DNA from: CAVTND01 sp963735955
GTDB taxonomy: Bacteria; Pseudomonadota; Gammaproteobacteria; Burkholderiales; Burkholderiaceae_F
Length of the DNA: 64,000 bases
Direction: 5' to 3'
Assembly: GCA_963735955.1 (NCBI GenBank)
Contig: CAVTND010000003.1
Span: forward strand, 124,001-188,000
Position 1 is the stretch's first letter. Each line of letters starts with the position of its first letter. A program made the translations under genes and the position numbers. Shown here piece after piece: positions 28,876 to 37,127 of the stretch. Under the pieces are notes generated by a model. That model searched no databases and had not been told where the DNA came from. It saw only the letters and a list, made by a program, of their open reading frames with translations.

Positions 28876-29195
28876 GGCGATCTTTCGTCGACACCCGAAG
28901 GCGCCGAAAACCGTTGCAGGGGGATGAACGAGATACGCAGCGGCGCGAGGCCGCGCGAGTCAGGCCGAACCGCAGGCTCGGCGACGCGATCGGGAACTTC
29001 GCTGGCGGAATGGACGGGCTGCTTGCATGGCGGCATTGTCGCAGTCCGGTCGCCGGCGCCGCAACTGAATCACGGTTCTGGCCTCTCCGGCGCTTCTGGC
29101 AGCCGCCCGGTCGATTGAAGGTCGATGTTCATTGAAAACATTCGTACAAGGCTATTGACAAATTCGTATTCTGTATACAGAATCCAACCAACGCC
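28876..29195. promoter_or_regulatory. Divergent intergenic region between serS and the GntR operon
   Basis: 320 bp without a credible gene; short ORFs on the plus strand here lack conserved features. The right end (29130-29190) is clearly AT-richer than its surroundings and holds the GntR-operon promoter and operator described separately. The left part should contain the serS promoter, but I cannot pick out a specific site. Confidence 0.6.
29155..29183 (+). promoter_or_regulatory. Promoter with a perfect 16-bp palindromic operator before the GntR gene
   Basis: TTGACA at 29155-29160 is a perfect -35 hexamer; a -10 element must lie in the following 13-20 bp, which is exactly where ATTCTGTATACAGAAT (29168-29183) sits. 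This sequence is a perfect palindrome with the TGTATACA core typical of FCD-type GntR operators. The ATG is 13 bp further. Binding there would block RNA polymerase, so the GntR protein most likely represses its own operon until its effector is present. Confidence 0.75.
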
Positions 29196-29879
29196 ATGAC
29201 CGCCCAACTCATCAAGCTGCAGGCCGCTCCCGATCTGGTCGATCGCGTCTACCGCGCGCTGCTCGATGCCATCAGCGATGGCTCGCTCGCACCCGGGGCA
29301 CGCATCACGCAGGAAGACATCGCCGAGCAGCTCGCCGTCTCGCGCCAGCCGGTACTGCAGGCGCTCCGGCTACTGAAAAGAGACGATCTCGTCCAGGACG
29401 CGCCCGGCCGCGGCTTGATCGTCGCTCCGCTCGATCCGGTCTGGATCGCGCGTGTCTATGAGGTGCGCGGCGCGCTTGATGGCCTCGCGGCACGGCTCGC
29501 TGCCGAGCGGCGCGCGCCGATCGACCCCCAACTCATCGTGCAGGGTCGGCGCGCTGCCCGCGGCCGCGACATCAAGGCGATGATCGAAGCGGACATCGCG
29601 TTTCACAACGCCGTCTACGAAGCCTCGGGCAATCCGTTGATCGGCGCCAGCGCAGCGGCCCACTGGGTGCACCTGCGCCGCGTCATGGGTGCGGTACTGC
29701 AGTCATCGCCGCAGCGCGAGTCGCTCTGGGACGAACACGAAGCGATCGCCGCTGCCATTGCCGATGGCAACGCGAAGCGCGCTTCCGACCTCATTCAACA
29801 CCATGCGCTCCGTGCGAGCGAAAACCTGCGGGCGCGGCTTGCCGACGTCCTGAACACTCCGTTGAAAGGCCAATCATGA
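29196..29879 (+). CDS. GntR-family regulator, FCD subfamily
   Basis: 227 aa. Winged helix at about 13-75 (ITQEDIAEQLAVSRQPVLQA), then an all-helical FCD effector domain with likely metal ligands in MIEADIAFHNAVYEASGNPL and later His residues (LIQHHALRAS). Its stop overlaps the next ATG (ATGA, 29876-29879), so regulator and enzymes form a self-controlled operon. Ligands of FCD regulators are usually small carboxylates, often the pathway substrate. Confidence 0.93.
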   Translation: MTAQLIKLQAAPDLVDRVYRALLDAISDGSLAPGARITQEDIAEQLAVSRQPVLQALRLLKRDDLVQDAPGRGLIVAPLDPVWIARVYEVRGALDGLAARLAAERRAPIDPQLIVQGRRAARGRDIKAMIEADIAFHNAVYEASGNPLIGASAAAHWVHLRRVMGAVLQSSPQRESLWDEHEAIAAAIADGNAKRASDLIQHHALRASENLRARLADVLNTPLKGQS

Positions 29880-30778
29880 GACTCACCAGGGAACAGCTTG
29901 CCCAGTTCGATCGCGATGGCTACCTCTTCTTCCCCGGCAAGTTCACACCGGAAGAGATGCGCGCCCTGACGAGCGCGGTGCCGGATCTCTACAGCCGGCG
30001 CGAGGCCTACAACGTGCGCGAAAAAGGCAAGGATGCCGTGCGCACCAATTTCGCCGCGCACATGTACAGCGAACCGTTCGCCAAGCTGGCGCGGCACCCG
30101 CGGATGGTCGAGCCGGTGGAAGACCTGCTCGGCGAAGCGCTCTACATGCATCAGTTCAAGATCAACGGCAAGCAGGCCTTCGACGGCGACGTCTGGCAAT
30201 GGCACCAGGACTACGGCACCTGGAAGAACGATGACCTGATGCCGGCCGAGCGCGCAATGAACGTCGCCATCTTTCTCGACGACGTCAACGACTACAACGG
30301 CCCGCTGATGTTCATTCCCGGCAGCCACAAGCGCGGCGTGGTCGAGGCCAGGCACGACCTCACGACCACCAGCTACCCGCTCTGGACCATTGACAACGAC
30401 CTCATCAGCCAGCTGGTCGAGCGTGCGGGAGGACCCGGCGGCTTTGACGCCGACGGTCGTTATGTACCCGGCGGCATCGTCTCGCCCAGGGGTCCGGCCG
30501 GCTCGATGATCCTGTTCCACGGTTGCCTAGTGCACGCGTCCGGCTCGAACCTCTCCCCCTGGAACCGCGTCGCCGTCTACCTGAGCCTGTGTGCGGTCAG
30601 CAATCACATCCGCCGCTTCAAGCGGCCCGAGTACATCGCGCACCGCGACTTCACGCCGATCGTGACCTTGCCCGACGACTGCCTGCTCAAGGACTATCCC
30701 GTCGACCTGCCGTGGAAGAACGGCATGCCGACCAGCGCTCTCGAAACGTCGACCGACGAACTGAAGTTGGCGGCATGA
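29876..30778 (+). CDS. Phytanoyl-CoA dioxygenase (PhyH) family enzyme, EctD-like
   Basis: 300 aa. Non-heme Fe(II)/2-oxoglutarate oxygenase with H110 and D112 in WQWHQDYGTWKNDD and a distal His (H220) in FHGCLVHASGSNLSPWNR. WHQDYGTW, the stretch NVAIFLDDVNDYNGPLMFIP and the S-x-S-N-x-(T/S)-P-like end resemble ectoine hydroxylase, but no ectABC genes are near, and the residues between differ. It is coupled by 4-bp overlaps to the GntR gene before it and the oxidoreductase after it. Likely reaction: hydroxylation of a small polar substrate whose product is then oxidised by the next enzyme (inference). Confidence 0.88.
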   Translation: MRLTREQLAQFDRDGYLFFPGKFTPEEMRALTSAVPDLYSRREAYNVREKGKDAVRTNFAAHMYSEPFAKLARHPRMVEPVEDLLGEALYMHQFKINGKQAFDGDVWQWHQDYGTWKNDDLMPAERAMNVAIFLDDVNDYNGPLMFIPGSHKRGVVEARHDLTTTSYPLWTIDNDLISQLVERAGGPGGFDADGRYVPGGIVSPRGPAGSMILFHGCLVHASGSNLSPWNRVAVYLSLCAVSNHIRRFKRPEYIAHRDFTPIVTLPDDCLLKDYPVDLPWKNGMPTSALETSTDELKLAA

Positions 30779-32136
30779 GCCTGCACCGACAACTCCAGCA
30801 GCGCGAGGCTGCAAAGAAACCGATCCGCATCGGCCTGATTGGTGCCGGCAAGTTCGGCTCGATGTACCTGGCGCAGATTCCGCACACGCCGGGCGTGCAC
30901 CTGGTCGGCATCGCCGATCTTTCGCCCGAAGCCGCACGCCGCAACCTCGCGCGGGTCGGCTGGAACGACGCGCAGACGCGTGCCGCGAGCCTCGACGCGG
31001 CGGTGCAGGATGGTCGTTCTACTCACATCGGCGAAGACTGGCAAGCGCTCGTTTCGCATCCGGCGATCGACGTCGTCGTCGAATGCACTGGCCACCCGAT
31101 CTCCGCGGTCGAGCATTGCCTGCTCGCGCTCGCCAACGGCAAGCACGTTGTCAACGTCACGGTCGAGGCCGATGCGTTCTGTGGTCCCCTGCTCGCGAGG
31201 AAGGCGGCTGACGCCGGCGTCATCTACTCGCTCGCCTTCGGCGATCAACCGGCGTTGATCTGCGATCTGGTCGACTGGGCGCGCACCTGCGGCTTTCCGG
31301 TCACGGCCGCGGGCCGCGGTCACAAGTGGCTGCCGCATTTCAGCGAATCGACGCCGGAAACGGTGTGGAGCAACTACGGACTGACGCCTGAACAGGCCGA
31401 GCGCGGCGGGCTGAATCCGAAGATGTTCAACAGCTTCCTCGATGGGTCGAAGCCGTCGATCGAATGCACCGCGGTGGCCAACGCGACCGGCCTGACCGTG
31501 CCAAGCAACGGCCTGCTGTATCCGCCGGCCAGCATCGAAGACATTCCCTTCGTCACGCGCCCGATTGCAGAAGGCGGAGTGCTCGAGCGCAAGGGCATGG
31601 TCGAGGTGATCTCGTCGCTCGAAGCCAATGGCCGCACGATTCCGTACGACATCCGCATGGGCGTCTGGGTCACGGTCGAGGGCGAAACCGAGTACATCCG
31701 CAACTGCTTCGAGGAATACAACGCCCACACGGATCCGAGCGGCCGCTACTTCACTCTCTACAAGCGCTGGCACCTGATCGGCCTCGAAGTCGGGATGTCC
31801 GTGGCCAGCGTCGCCCTGCGCGGCGAGGCCACCGGTGTGGCCACCTGCTGGAACGCAGACGTCGTTGCCACCGCCAAGCGCGATCTGAAACCGGGCGACA
31901 CACTCGACGGCGAAGGCGGCTACACGGTCTGGGGCAAGCTGCTGCCGGCCGAAACGTCGAGCCGAATGGGCGGCCTGCCGCTCGGCCTGGCGCACGATGT
32001 CAAGGTGACGCGCGCCGTGAAGAAAGGCCAGAGCCTGAGCTGGTCCGACGTGGCGATCGACACCACGACGGCCGCCTACAAGGTGCGGCGCGAGATGGAA
32101 TCGCTGTTCACGGCACCGATCCTGAAGACGGCCTGA
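30775..32136 (+). CDS. NAD(P)-dependent oxidoreductase with C-terminal SAF domain
   Basis: 453 aa. Rossmann fold at the start (IRIGLIGAGKFGSMYLAQI, G-x-G-x-x-G), a Gfo/Idh or homoserine-dehydrogenase-like middle (VVECTGHPISAVEHCLLALA) and a C-terminal SAF-type domain (about 365-430, RDLKPGDTLDGEGGYTVWG and AVKKGQSLSWSDVAID). Such proteins are usually annotated as homoserine dehydrogenase-like or SAF oxidoreductases of unknown substrate. ATG overlaps the dioxygenase stop. The third gene of a three-gene operon; it ends 4 bp from convergent rarA. Confidence 0.85.
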   Translation: MSLHRQLQQREAAKKPIRIGLIGAGKFGSMYLAQIPHTPGVHLVGIADLSPEAARRNLARVGWNDAQTRAASLDAAVQDGRSTHIGEDWQALVSHPAIDVVVECTGHPISAVEHCLLALANGKHVVNVTVEADAFCGPLLARKAADAGVIYSLAFGDQPALICDLVDWARTCGFPVTAAGRGHKWLPHFSESTPETVWSNYGLTPEQAERGGLNPKMFNSFLDGSKPSIECTAVANATGLTVPSNGLLYPPASIEDIPFVTRPIAEGGVLERKGMVEVISSLEANGRTIPYDIRMGVWVTVEGETEYIRNCFEEYNAHTDPSGRYFTLYKRWHLIGLEVGMSVASVALRGEATGVATCWNADVVATAKRDLKPGDTLDGEGGYTVWGKLLPAETSSRMGGLPLGLAHDVKVTRAVKKGQSLSWSDVAIDTTTAAYKVRREMESLFTAPILKTA

Positions 32137-32140
32137 TCGT

Positions 32141-33466
32141 TCAACCTGGTTTCTTGGCGCGGGTGTTCTGCTCACGCAGTTGAGCCAGCCGCTCGCGTAT
32201 GCGCTGTTCCACACCGCGGTCGGTGGGCTCGTACCAGCGCTGCGGGGTCATGCCGTCCGGCAAATAGGTTTCGCCGACAGCCACGGCGCCCTCTTCGTCG
32301 TGCGCGTAGCGATAGCCGTCGCCGTAACCGAGTTCCTTCATCAGGCGCGTCGGCGCGTTGCGCAGACGCATCGGTACCGGGCGCGAGGAATCGGCCTGCA
32401 CGAACGCGCGCACGGCACCGTACGCGCGATATATCGCGTTCGACTTGGGTGCGCAGGCCAGGTAGACCACGGCCTGTGCGAGGGCGAGCTCGCCTTCGGG
32501 AGAGCCGAGGCGCTCAAAGGTCTCGGCAGCGGCCAGTGTGATCTCGAGCGCACGCGGATCGGCCAGGCCGATGTCTTCGGTCGCCATCCGCACCATGCGA
32601 CGCGCGACGTAGAGCGGATCGGCGCCGCCGTCGAGCATGCGTGCCATCCAGTAGAGCGAAGCGTCCGGATCCGAGCCGCGCACCGATTTGTGAAGCGCGG
32701 AGATCTGGTCGTAGAAATTCTCGCCACCCTTGTCGAAGCGACGCAGAGTCGCAGGCAATGCACTGCGCACGAAGTCGGCATCGATTGCATTGCGGCCCTG
32801 GTCGCGCGCTGCGCCGGCCGTTACTTCGAGCGCATTGAGGAGTCGTCGCGCGTCACCGTCGGCGAGGTCGAACAGAATCGCGCGTGCAGCAGTGTCGATC
32901 TCGATACGCTCGAGTTCCTGAGTGCAGGCACGCTCAAGCAGTGTTTCGAGTTCGTCGCGCGTCAGCGGCTCCAGCACATAAACCGCGGCGCGCGACAGCA
33001 GCGCTCCGACCACTTCGAACGATGGATTCTCCGTGGTCGCTCCGACGAACACGAATAGCCCCGACTCAACATGCGGCAGGAAAGCATCCTGCTGCGCCTT
33101 GTTGAAGCGATGCACTTCGTCGACGAACACCACCGTCGGCTGCCCACTGCGCGCACGCGTCGCCTGCGCACGCTCGACGGCCTCGCGGATGTCCTTCACG
33201 CCGCCGAGCACAGCCGAGATCGCGATGAAGTCGAGCGCAAAGGCATCTGCCATCAGGCGCGCCAATGTGGTCTTGCCGACGCCCGGCGGACCCCAGAGGA
33301 TCATCGAGTGCGGACGCCCCGATTCGAATGCGACGCGCAGCGGCTTGCCCGGCGCCAGCAGATGCGATTGCCCGACGACTTCGTCGATCGATCGCGGGCG
33401 CATGCGCTCCGCCAGCGGCACGCCGCTCGCCGTGGCGGTGAACAAGTCAGATGTGGCTTGGGGCAT
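32141..33466 (-). CDS. rarA: Replication-associated recombination protein A (AAA+ ATPase)
   Basis: 441 aa, normal length. Walker A in LWGPPGVGKTTLARLMADAF, Walker B in TVVFVDEVHRFNKAQQDAF, sensor 1 in GATTENPSFEV, and the C-terminal tetramerisation region with ALYWMARMLDGGADPLYVARR. RarA/MgsA acts on stalled replication forks with SSB. The order rarA-lolA-ftsK-trxB is common in betaproteobacteria; here an FKBP gene is inserted after rarA. Confidence 0.96.
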   Translation of the reverse strand: MPQATSDLFTATASGVPLAERMRPRSIDEVVGQSHLLAPGKPLRVAFESGRPHSMILWGPPGVGKTTLARLMADAFALDFIAISAVLGGVKDIREAVERAQATRARSGQPTVVFVDEVHRFNKAQQDAFLPHVESGLFVFVGATTENPSFEVVGALLSRAAVYVLEPLTRDELETLLERACTQELERIEIDTAARAILFDLADGDARRLLNALEVTAGAARDQGRNAIDADFVRSALPATLRRFDKGGENFYDQISALHKSVRGSDPDASLYWMARMLDGGADPLYVARRMVRMATEDIGLADPRALEITLAAAETFERLGSPEGELALAQAVVYLACAPKSNAIYRAYGAVRAFVQADSSRPVPMRLRNAPTRLMKELGYGDGYRYAHDEEGAVAVGETYLPDGMTPQRWYEPTDRGVEQRIRERLAQLREQNTRAKKPG

Positions 33467-33533
33467 GTCGTTTGGGGCTGACGCGGTGACAGGCTAGCAT
33501 CGCGACTGCCCGAGAACCCACGAGGAGAGTTGG

Positions 33534-33968
33534 ATGATTCGCAAGTTTGCAGGTGTGGTACTGATCGCCGTTACCGTTGGAGGGACAGCCATGGCGCAGA
33601 ACACAGTCGTCGACAAAGCCGCCGCCGAAAAGGGCGCGGTCAAGACCGAATCCGGCATGGTGTACCGATCCCTCAAGGACGGCACCGGCGCCAGCCCGAA
33701 GGAAACCGATATCGTCAGCGTGCACTACAAGGGCACGTTTCCGGACGGCAATGAGTTCGATAGTTCGTACAAGCGCGGCCAGCCCGCCGAGTTTCCGCTG
33801 AACCGTGTGATCAAGTGCTGGACCGAGGGCGTGCAGAAGATGAAAGTCGGTGGCAAGGCCAAGCTGACCTGTCCGCCGAGCCTCGCCTACGGCGAAAAGG
33901 GCGCCGGCAGCGCAGTTCCCCCCAACGCCACGCTCGTGTTCGAAGTCGAGTTGCTGGGAATCAAGTGA
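33534..33968 (+). CDS. Periplasmic FKBP-type peptidyl-prolyl cis-trans isomerase
   Basis: 144 aa. Signal peptide MIRKFAGVVLIAVTVGGTAMA, then one FKBP domain with VSVHYKGTFPDGNEFDSSY, FPLNRVIKCWTEGVQKMKVG and CPPSLAYGEKGAGSAVPPNA, closest to the FklB/Mip-like periplasmic enzymes without dimerisation domain. GAGGAGAG before the ATG is a strong ribosome-binding site. Divergent from rarA and convergent with lolA. Assists proline isomerisation during folding of envelope proteins. Confidence 0.93.
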   Translation: MIRKFAGVVLIAVTVGGTAMAQNTVVDKAAAEKGAVKTESGMVYRSLKDGTGASPKETDIVSVHYKGTFPDGNEFDSSYKRGQPAEFPLNRVIKCWTEGVQKMKVGGKAKLTCPPSLAYGEKGAGSAVPPNATLVFEVELLGIK

Positions 33969-33976
33969 TCGCCTCT

Positions 33977-34005
33977 CACGTGCGACCTGCAGGGTCGCGT
34001 ACGTG
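33977..34005. terminator. Hairpin between convergent FKBP and lolA genes
   Basis: A 6-bp core stem GCGACC/GGTCGC extended by CACGT/ACGTG with a small bulge lies in the 45 bp between the two stop codons. No T-run on either side, so it is at best a weak or bidirectional terminator. Confidence 0.35.
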
Positions 34006-34013
34006 CGCGGCGC

Positions 34014-34661
34014 CTACTCGATTACGTCCGCCCCTGTCGGGGGCGTAAAGCGAAATGGGTCGGGACCCAGTTTCGGATTGCGCTCGACTTTGCTGAACGC
34101 GAGGCGCGTCTGCTGGCCGAAGCTGTCGGCCAGCAGCATTGCGGCGGGCAAGCCATCGCGAAAGCCGATCTCGATGCGCTCGAACTGGGTATCCCGGGCG
34201 CGCGGACGGGCGGCGATCCATTCGAGTCCGTCGCGCGTGCCAGCGTCGCTGACCTCGAATTCCTTCTCGAAATCGTTCGAACCGAACAGGATCGAGGCCG
34301 GGCTCGATGGCAGCGCGACCGAAAGCTTGCGAATCGTGACCTGGTTGAGGTCCTTGTCGTACAGGACCAGTCGCTGGCCATCGGCGACGATCAGCTGCTC
34401 ATAAGGCTTCAGGTAGGTCCAGCGAAACCGCCCCGGGCGCTGAAAAACGAAGGACCCACTTGCGACCTGTTCCTTGCCGCGACCGGTCACGCGTTGCACG
34501 AAATCGCCGCGCGCGGTCGAGGTCTGGGTCAGGAAACTGCGCAACTGTTCGACCGGCGCCGCTGTCGCGCTGCAATGCGCAAGGGCCAGCACCAGACCAC
34601 TGGCGCTGAGAAAGCCACTTAGCGATGCGCTACGCGTCGCGCGAAGGGACAAGGATTTCAC
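34014..34661 (-). CDS. lolA: Outer-membrane lipoprotein carrier LolA
   Basis: About 215 aa. Signal peptide region (SGFLSASGLVLALAHCSATA) then TARGDFVQRVTGRGKEQVAS, GSFVFQRPGRFRWTYLKPYE and the late FRFTPPTGADVIE typical of LolA. It ferries lipoproteins through the periplasm from LolCDE to LolB. GTG 34661 is proposed as start because it gives a normal-length signal sequence; it overlaps the ftsK end by 32 bp, implying translational coupling. An in-frame ATG further upstream at 34715 is less likely. Confidence 0.88.
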   Translation of the reverse strand: MKSLSLRATRSASLSGFLSASGLVLALAHCSATAAPVEQLRSFLTQTSTARGDFVQRVTGRGKEQVASGSFVFQRPGRFRWTYLKPYEQLIVADGQRLVLYDKDLNQVTIRKLSVALPSSPASILFGSNDFEKEFEVSDAGTRDGLEWIAARPRARDTQFERIEIGFRDGLPAAMLLADSFGQQTRLAFSKVERNPKLGPDPFRFTPPTGADVIE

Positions 34662-36966
34662 GGTTGCCGTTGCTCTGCATCGCCGACACCAGACCAGCGC
34701 GCTCCATGTCTTCAAGCAGACGCGCTGCGCGGTTGTAGCCGATACGCAGATGTCGCTGCACCAGTGAGATCGAAGCCCGGCGATTCGTCACCACAATCTC
34801 GACCGCCTGGTCATATAACGGATCAGTCTCTCCCGACGGTTGACCGTTGCCTTCCTCGAGCACCGCCTCGGGCGCATCGAGGAGGCCTTCAACATACTGC
34901 GGCACGCCGCGGGCCTTGAGTGTGTCGACGACACGATGCACTTCGGCATCCGACACGAAAGCGCCATGAACGCGCGTCGGCAGGCCGGTGCCGGGCGCAA
35001 GGTAAAGCATGTCGCCCTGGCCCAGCAGCGATTCGGCGCCCATCTGGTCAAGGATGGTGCGCGAGTCGATCCGGCTCGAGACCTGGTAGGAAATGCGCGC
35101 CGGAATATTGGCCTTGATCAGTCCGGTGATCACATCGACCGACGGCCGTTGCGTAGCGAGAATCAGGTGCATGCCGGCGGCGCGTGCTTTCTGTGCGATG
35201 CGCGCGATCAGCTCCTCCACCTTCTTGCCGGTGACCATCATCAGGTCGGCCAGCTCGTCGATCACCACGACGATCATCGGCAGCGCGTCGAGCGGCTCCG
35301 GATCCTCGGGCGTCAGCGTGAACGGATTGGTCAACGGCTCGCCCTTGAGCTTCGCCTCGTGCAGTTTGTGGTTGTAGCCGGCGAGGCTGCGCACGCCGAT
35401 CTTGCTCAGCAGTCGATAGCGCTTGTCCATCTCGGCCACACACCACTGCAGCGCATTGCCGGCCTCGCGCATATCGGTGACGACCGGCGCCAGCAGATGC
35501 GGAATCCCTTCATAGATCGACAGCTCGAGCATCTTCGGGTCGATCAGGATCATGCGCACCTGACTCGGGTCTGCCTTGTAGAGCAGCGACAGGATCATGG
35601 CGTTGATGCCGACCGACTTGCCCGACCCGGTCGTGCCCGCGACCAGCAGATGCGGCATCCGCGCCAGATCGACCACCACCGGCTTGCCGGCGATGTCCTT
35701 GCCCAGCCCCAGAGTCAGCAGCGACGCGCTTTCGTTGTAGACCGCCGAGCCGAGGATCTCCGACAGCTTGACGGGCTGCCGGCGCTGGTTCGGCAGCTCA
35801 AGTCCCATCAGGTTCTTGCCCGGAATGGTCTCGACCACGCGGATCGACACAAGGGAAAGCGCACGCGCCAGATCCTTCGCAAGATTGACGATCTGGCTGC
35901 CCTTGACGCCGACCGCGGGTTCGATTTCGTAGCGCGTGATGACCGGTCCCGGATAGGCAGCCACCACGGTCGCCTCGACATTGAAGTCGCGCAGTTTCTT
36001 TTCGATCAGGCGCGAAGTGAACTCAAGCGTTTCGGTCGGCACCGATTCGGCAATCGCAGCCGGCTCGTCCAGCAGATCGAGCGGCGGCAGGCGCGAGTCG
36101 GCGATTTCCGCGAACAGAGGAACCTGCTTTTCCTTCTGCTTGCGTTCAGATGGCTTGACCACTGTCGCGGCGCGCTCGATGTGCACCGGCGGTGTCTCCT
36201 CGATGCGTTCACGTTCTTCCTGGAGTGCGACCTCGCGCGATTTGACCGCTTCCTCGCCAATCGCGCGGTCCTGCGCCTCTTCGCGTCGCTCGGCGCGGCG
36301 GCGTACAAATCCTTCGAGAAATCCGCCGAGCCGCTCGGCCACGCCGAGCCAGGAAAAGTCGAGAAACAGGGACAGGCCGATCGCGATTGCAGCCAGACAA
36401 ATCACCGTCGCGCCGGTGAACCCGACCAGCGGCTGCAACATGGCGCTCACGGCAGTGCCGACGATGCCGCCCGGGGTCCCTGGCAGCGCCACCTGCAGGC
36501 TGTGCAGGCGAAGCGCTTCAAGCGCTGTTGCTCCCAACAGCAGCAAGACAAATCCGAGCCCGTGCGCCCACGGCGGCAAATCATCCGAAAGCGGATCGAC
36601 GCCGGCCGCGGTTCGATGCAGACGCCTGAATCCACGTGCCACCCAGACGCCGAGCCCTAGGACCAGGCACCAGGCGGAAAACCCAAACACCTGCAAAGCG
36701 ATATCGGCCGTCCACGCGCCCACGCGCCCACCGAAGTTCTGGACGCCATTGGCGACGGCGTGCGTAAAGGCGGGGTCGGCCCGGGAGTAACTGGCCAGGG
36801 CCACAAACAGGGCGCCCGTCGCAATGGCTCCGACAATCCAGCGCGCTTCCGCAAGCAGTCGCAGCAAGCGGGGATTGGAGGGGGCTGGCTCGCGGTCCCG
36901 CGGCCGAACCCAGGCGCCATCGGCCATCGCGCCGGAGCCGCGGTCCGGGCCTGATCGTGAAGACAT
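34630..36966 (-). CDS. ftsK: DNA translocase FtsK
   Basis: About 778 aa. Four N-terminal membrane segments (from about residue 40), a charged linker (about 210-330), then the RecA-like motor with Walker A in LLVAGTTGSGKSVGINAMIL and Walker B in MIVVVIDELADLMMVTGKK, and the C-terminal gamma winged helix (RRASISLVQRHLRIGYNRAA) that reads KOPS sites. It pumps DNA at the septum for chromosome dimer resolution. Start: ATG 36966 lies only 7 bp after a TATAAT box, so translation may be leaderless or begin at ATG 36927, which would give the usual spacing to the first membrane helix. Confidence 0.95.
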   Translation of the reverse strand: MSSRSGPDRGSGAMADGAWVRPRDREPAPSNPRLLRLLAEARWIVGAIATGALFVALASYSRADPAFTHAVANGVQNFGGRVGAWTADIALQVFGFSAWCLVLGLGVWVARGFRRLHRTAAGVDPLSDDLPPWAHGLGFVLLLLGATALEALRLHSLQVALPGTPGGIVGTAVSAMLQPLVGFTGATVICLAAIAIGLSLFLDFSWLGVAERLGGFLEGFVRRRAERREEAQDRAIGEEAVKSREVALQEERERIEETPPVHIERAATVVKPSERKQKEKQVPLFAEIADSRLPPLDLLDEPAAIAESVPTETLEFTSRLIEKKLRDFNVEATVVAAYPGPVITRYEIEPAVGVKGSQIVNLAKDLARALSLVSIRVVETIPGKNLMGLELPNQRRQPVKLSEILGSAVYNESASLLTLGLGKDIAGKPVVVDLARMPHLLVAGTTGSGKSVGINAMILSLLYKADPSQVRMILIDPKMLELSIYEGIPHLLAPVVTDMREAGNALQWCVAEMDKRYRLLSKIGVRSLAGYNHKLHEAKLKGEPLTNPFTLTPEDPEPLDALPMIVVVIDELADLMMVTGKKVEELIARIAQKARAAGMHLILATQRPSVDVITGLIKANIPARISYQVSSRIDSRTILDQMGAESLLGQGDMLYLAPGTGLPTRVHGAFVSDAEVHRVVDTLKARGVPQYVEGLLDAPEAVLEEGNGQPSGETDPLYDQAVEIVVTNRRASISLVQRHLRIGYNRAARLLEDMERAGLVSAMQSNGNREILVPSRDA

Positions 36967-36973
36967 GCCCGCG

Positions 36974-36979
36974 ATTATA
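36974..36979 (-). promoter_or_regulatory. TATAAT -10 box of the ftsK promoter
   Basis: A perfect TATAAT on the minus strand 7 bp upstream of the first ftsK ATG. No good -35 hexamer is seen 17 bp further up. Transcription would start at or within the ATG, which bears on the choice of start codon. Confidence 0.5.
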
Positions 36980-37127
36980 GGTAGCGCTGGGGCAGCCTCC
37001 CGGCGAGTCGCCCAGCGCTGGTTGCCGACGGCCGGATTCGTCGCATTGAAGCCCGTTTCAGCCCGGTTGGCGTCGGCTTCGTCGCCTGGCATTGCGGCCT
37101 CCCTGGCCGACGCGGACAATCCGGCCG

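Noticed and set aside
30694..32214. 506-codon open frame opposite the SAF oxidoreductase gene
   Set aside because: Antisense shadow without domains; the plus strand has a Rossmann motif, operon overlaps and a natural start.
34840..36660. 606-codon open frame opposite ftsK
   Set aside because: Antisense shadow; the minus-strand product has all FtsK motor motifs.
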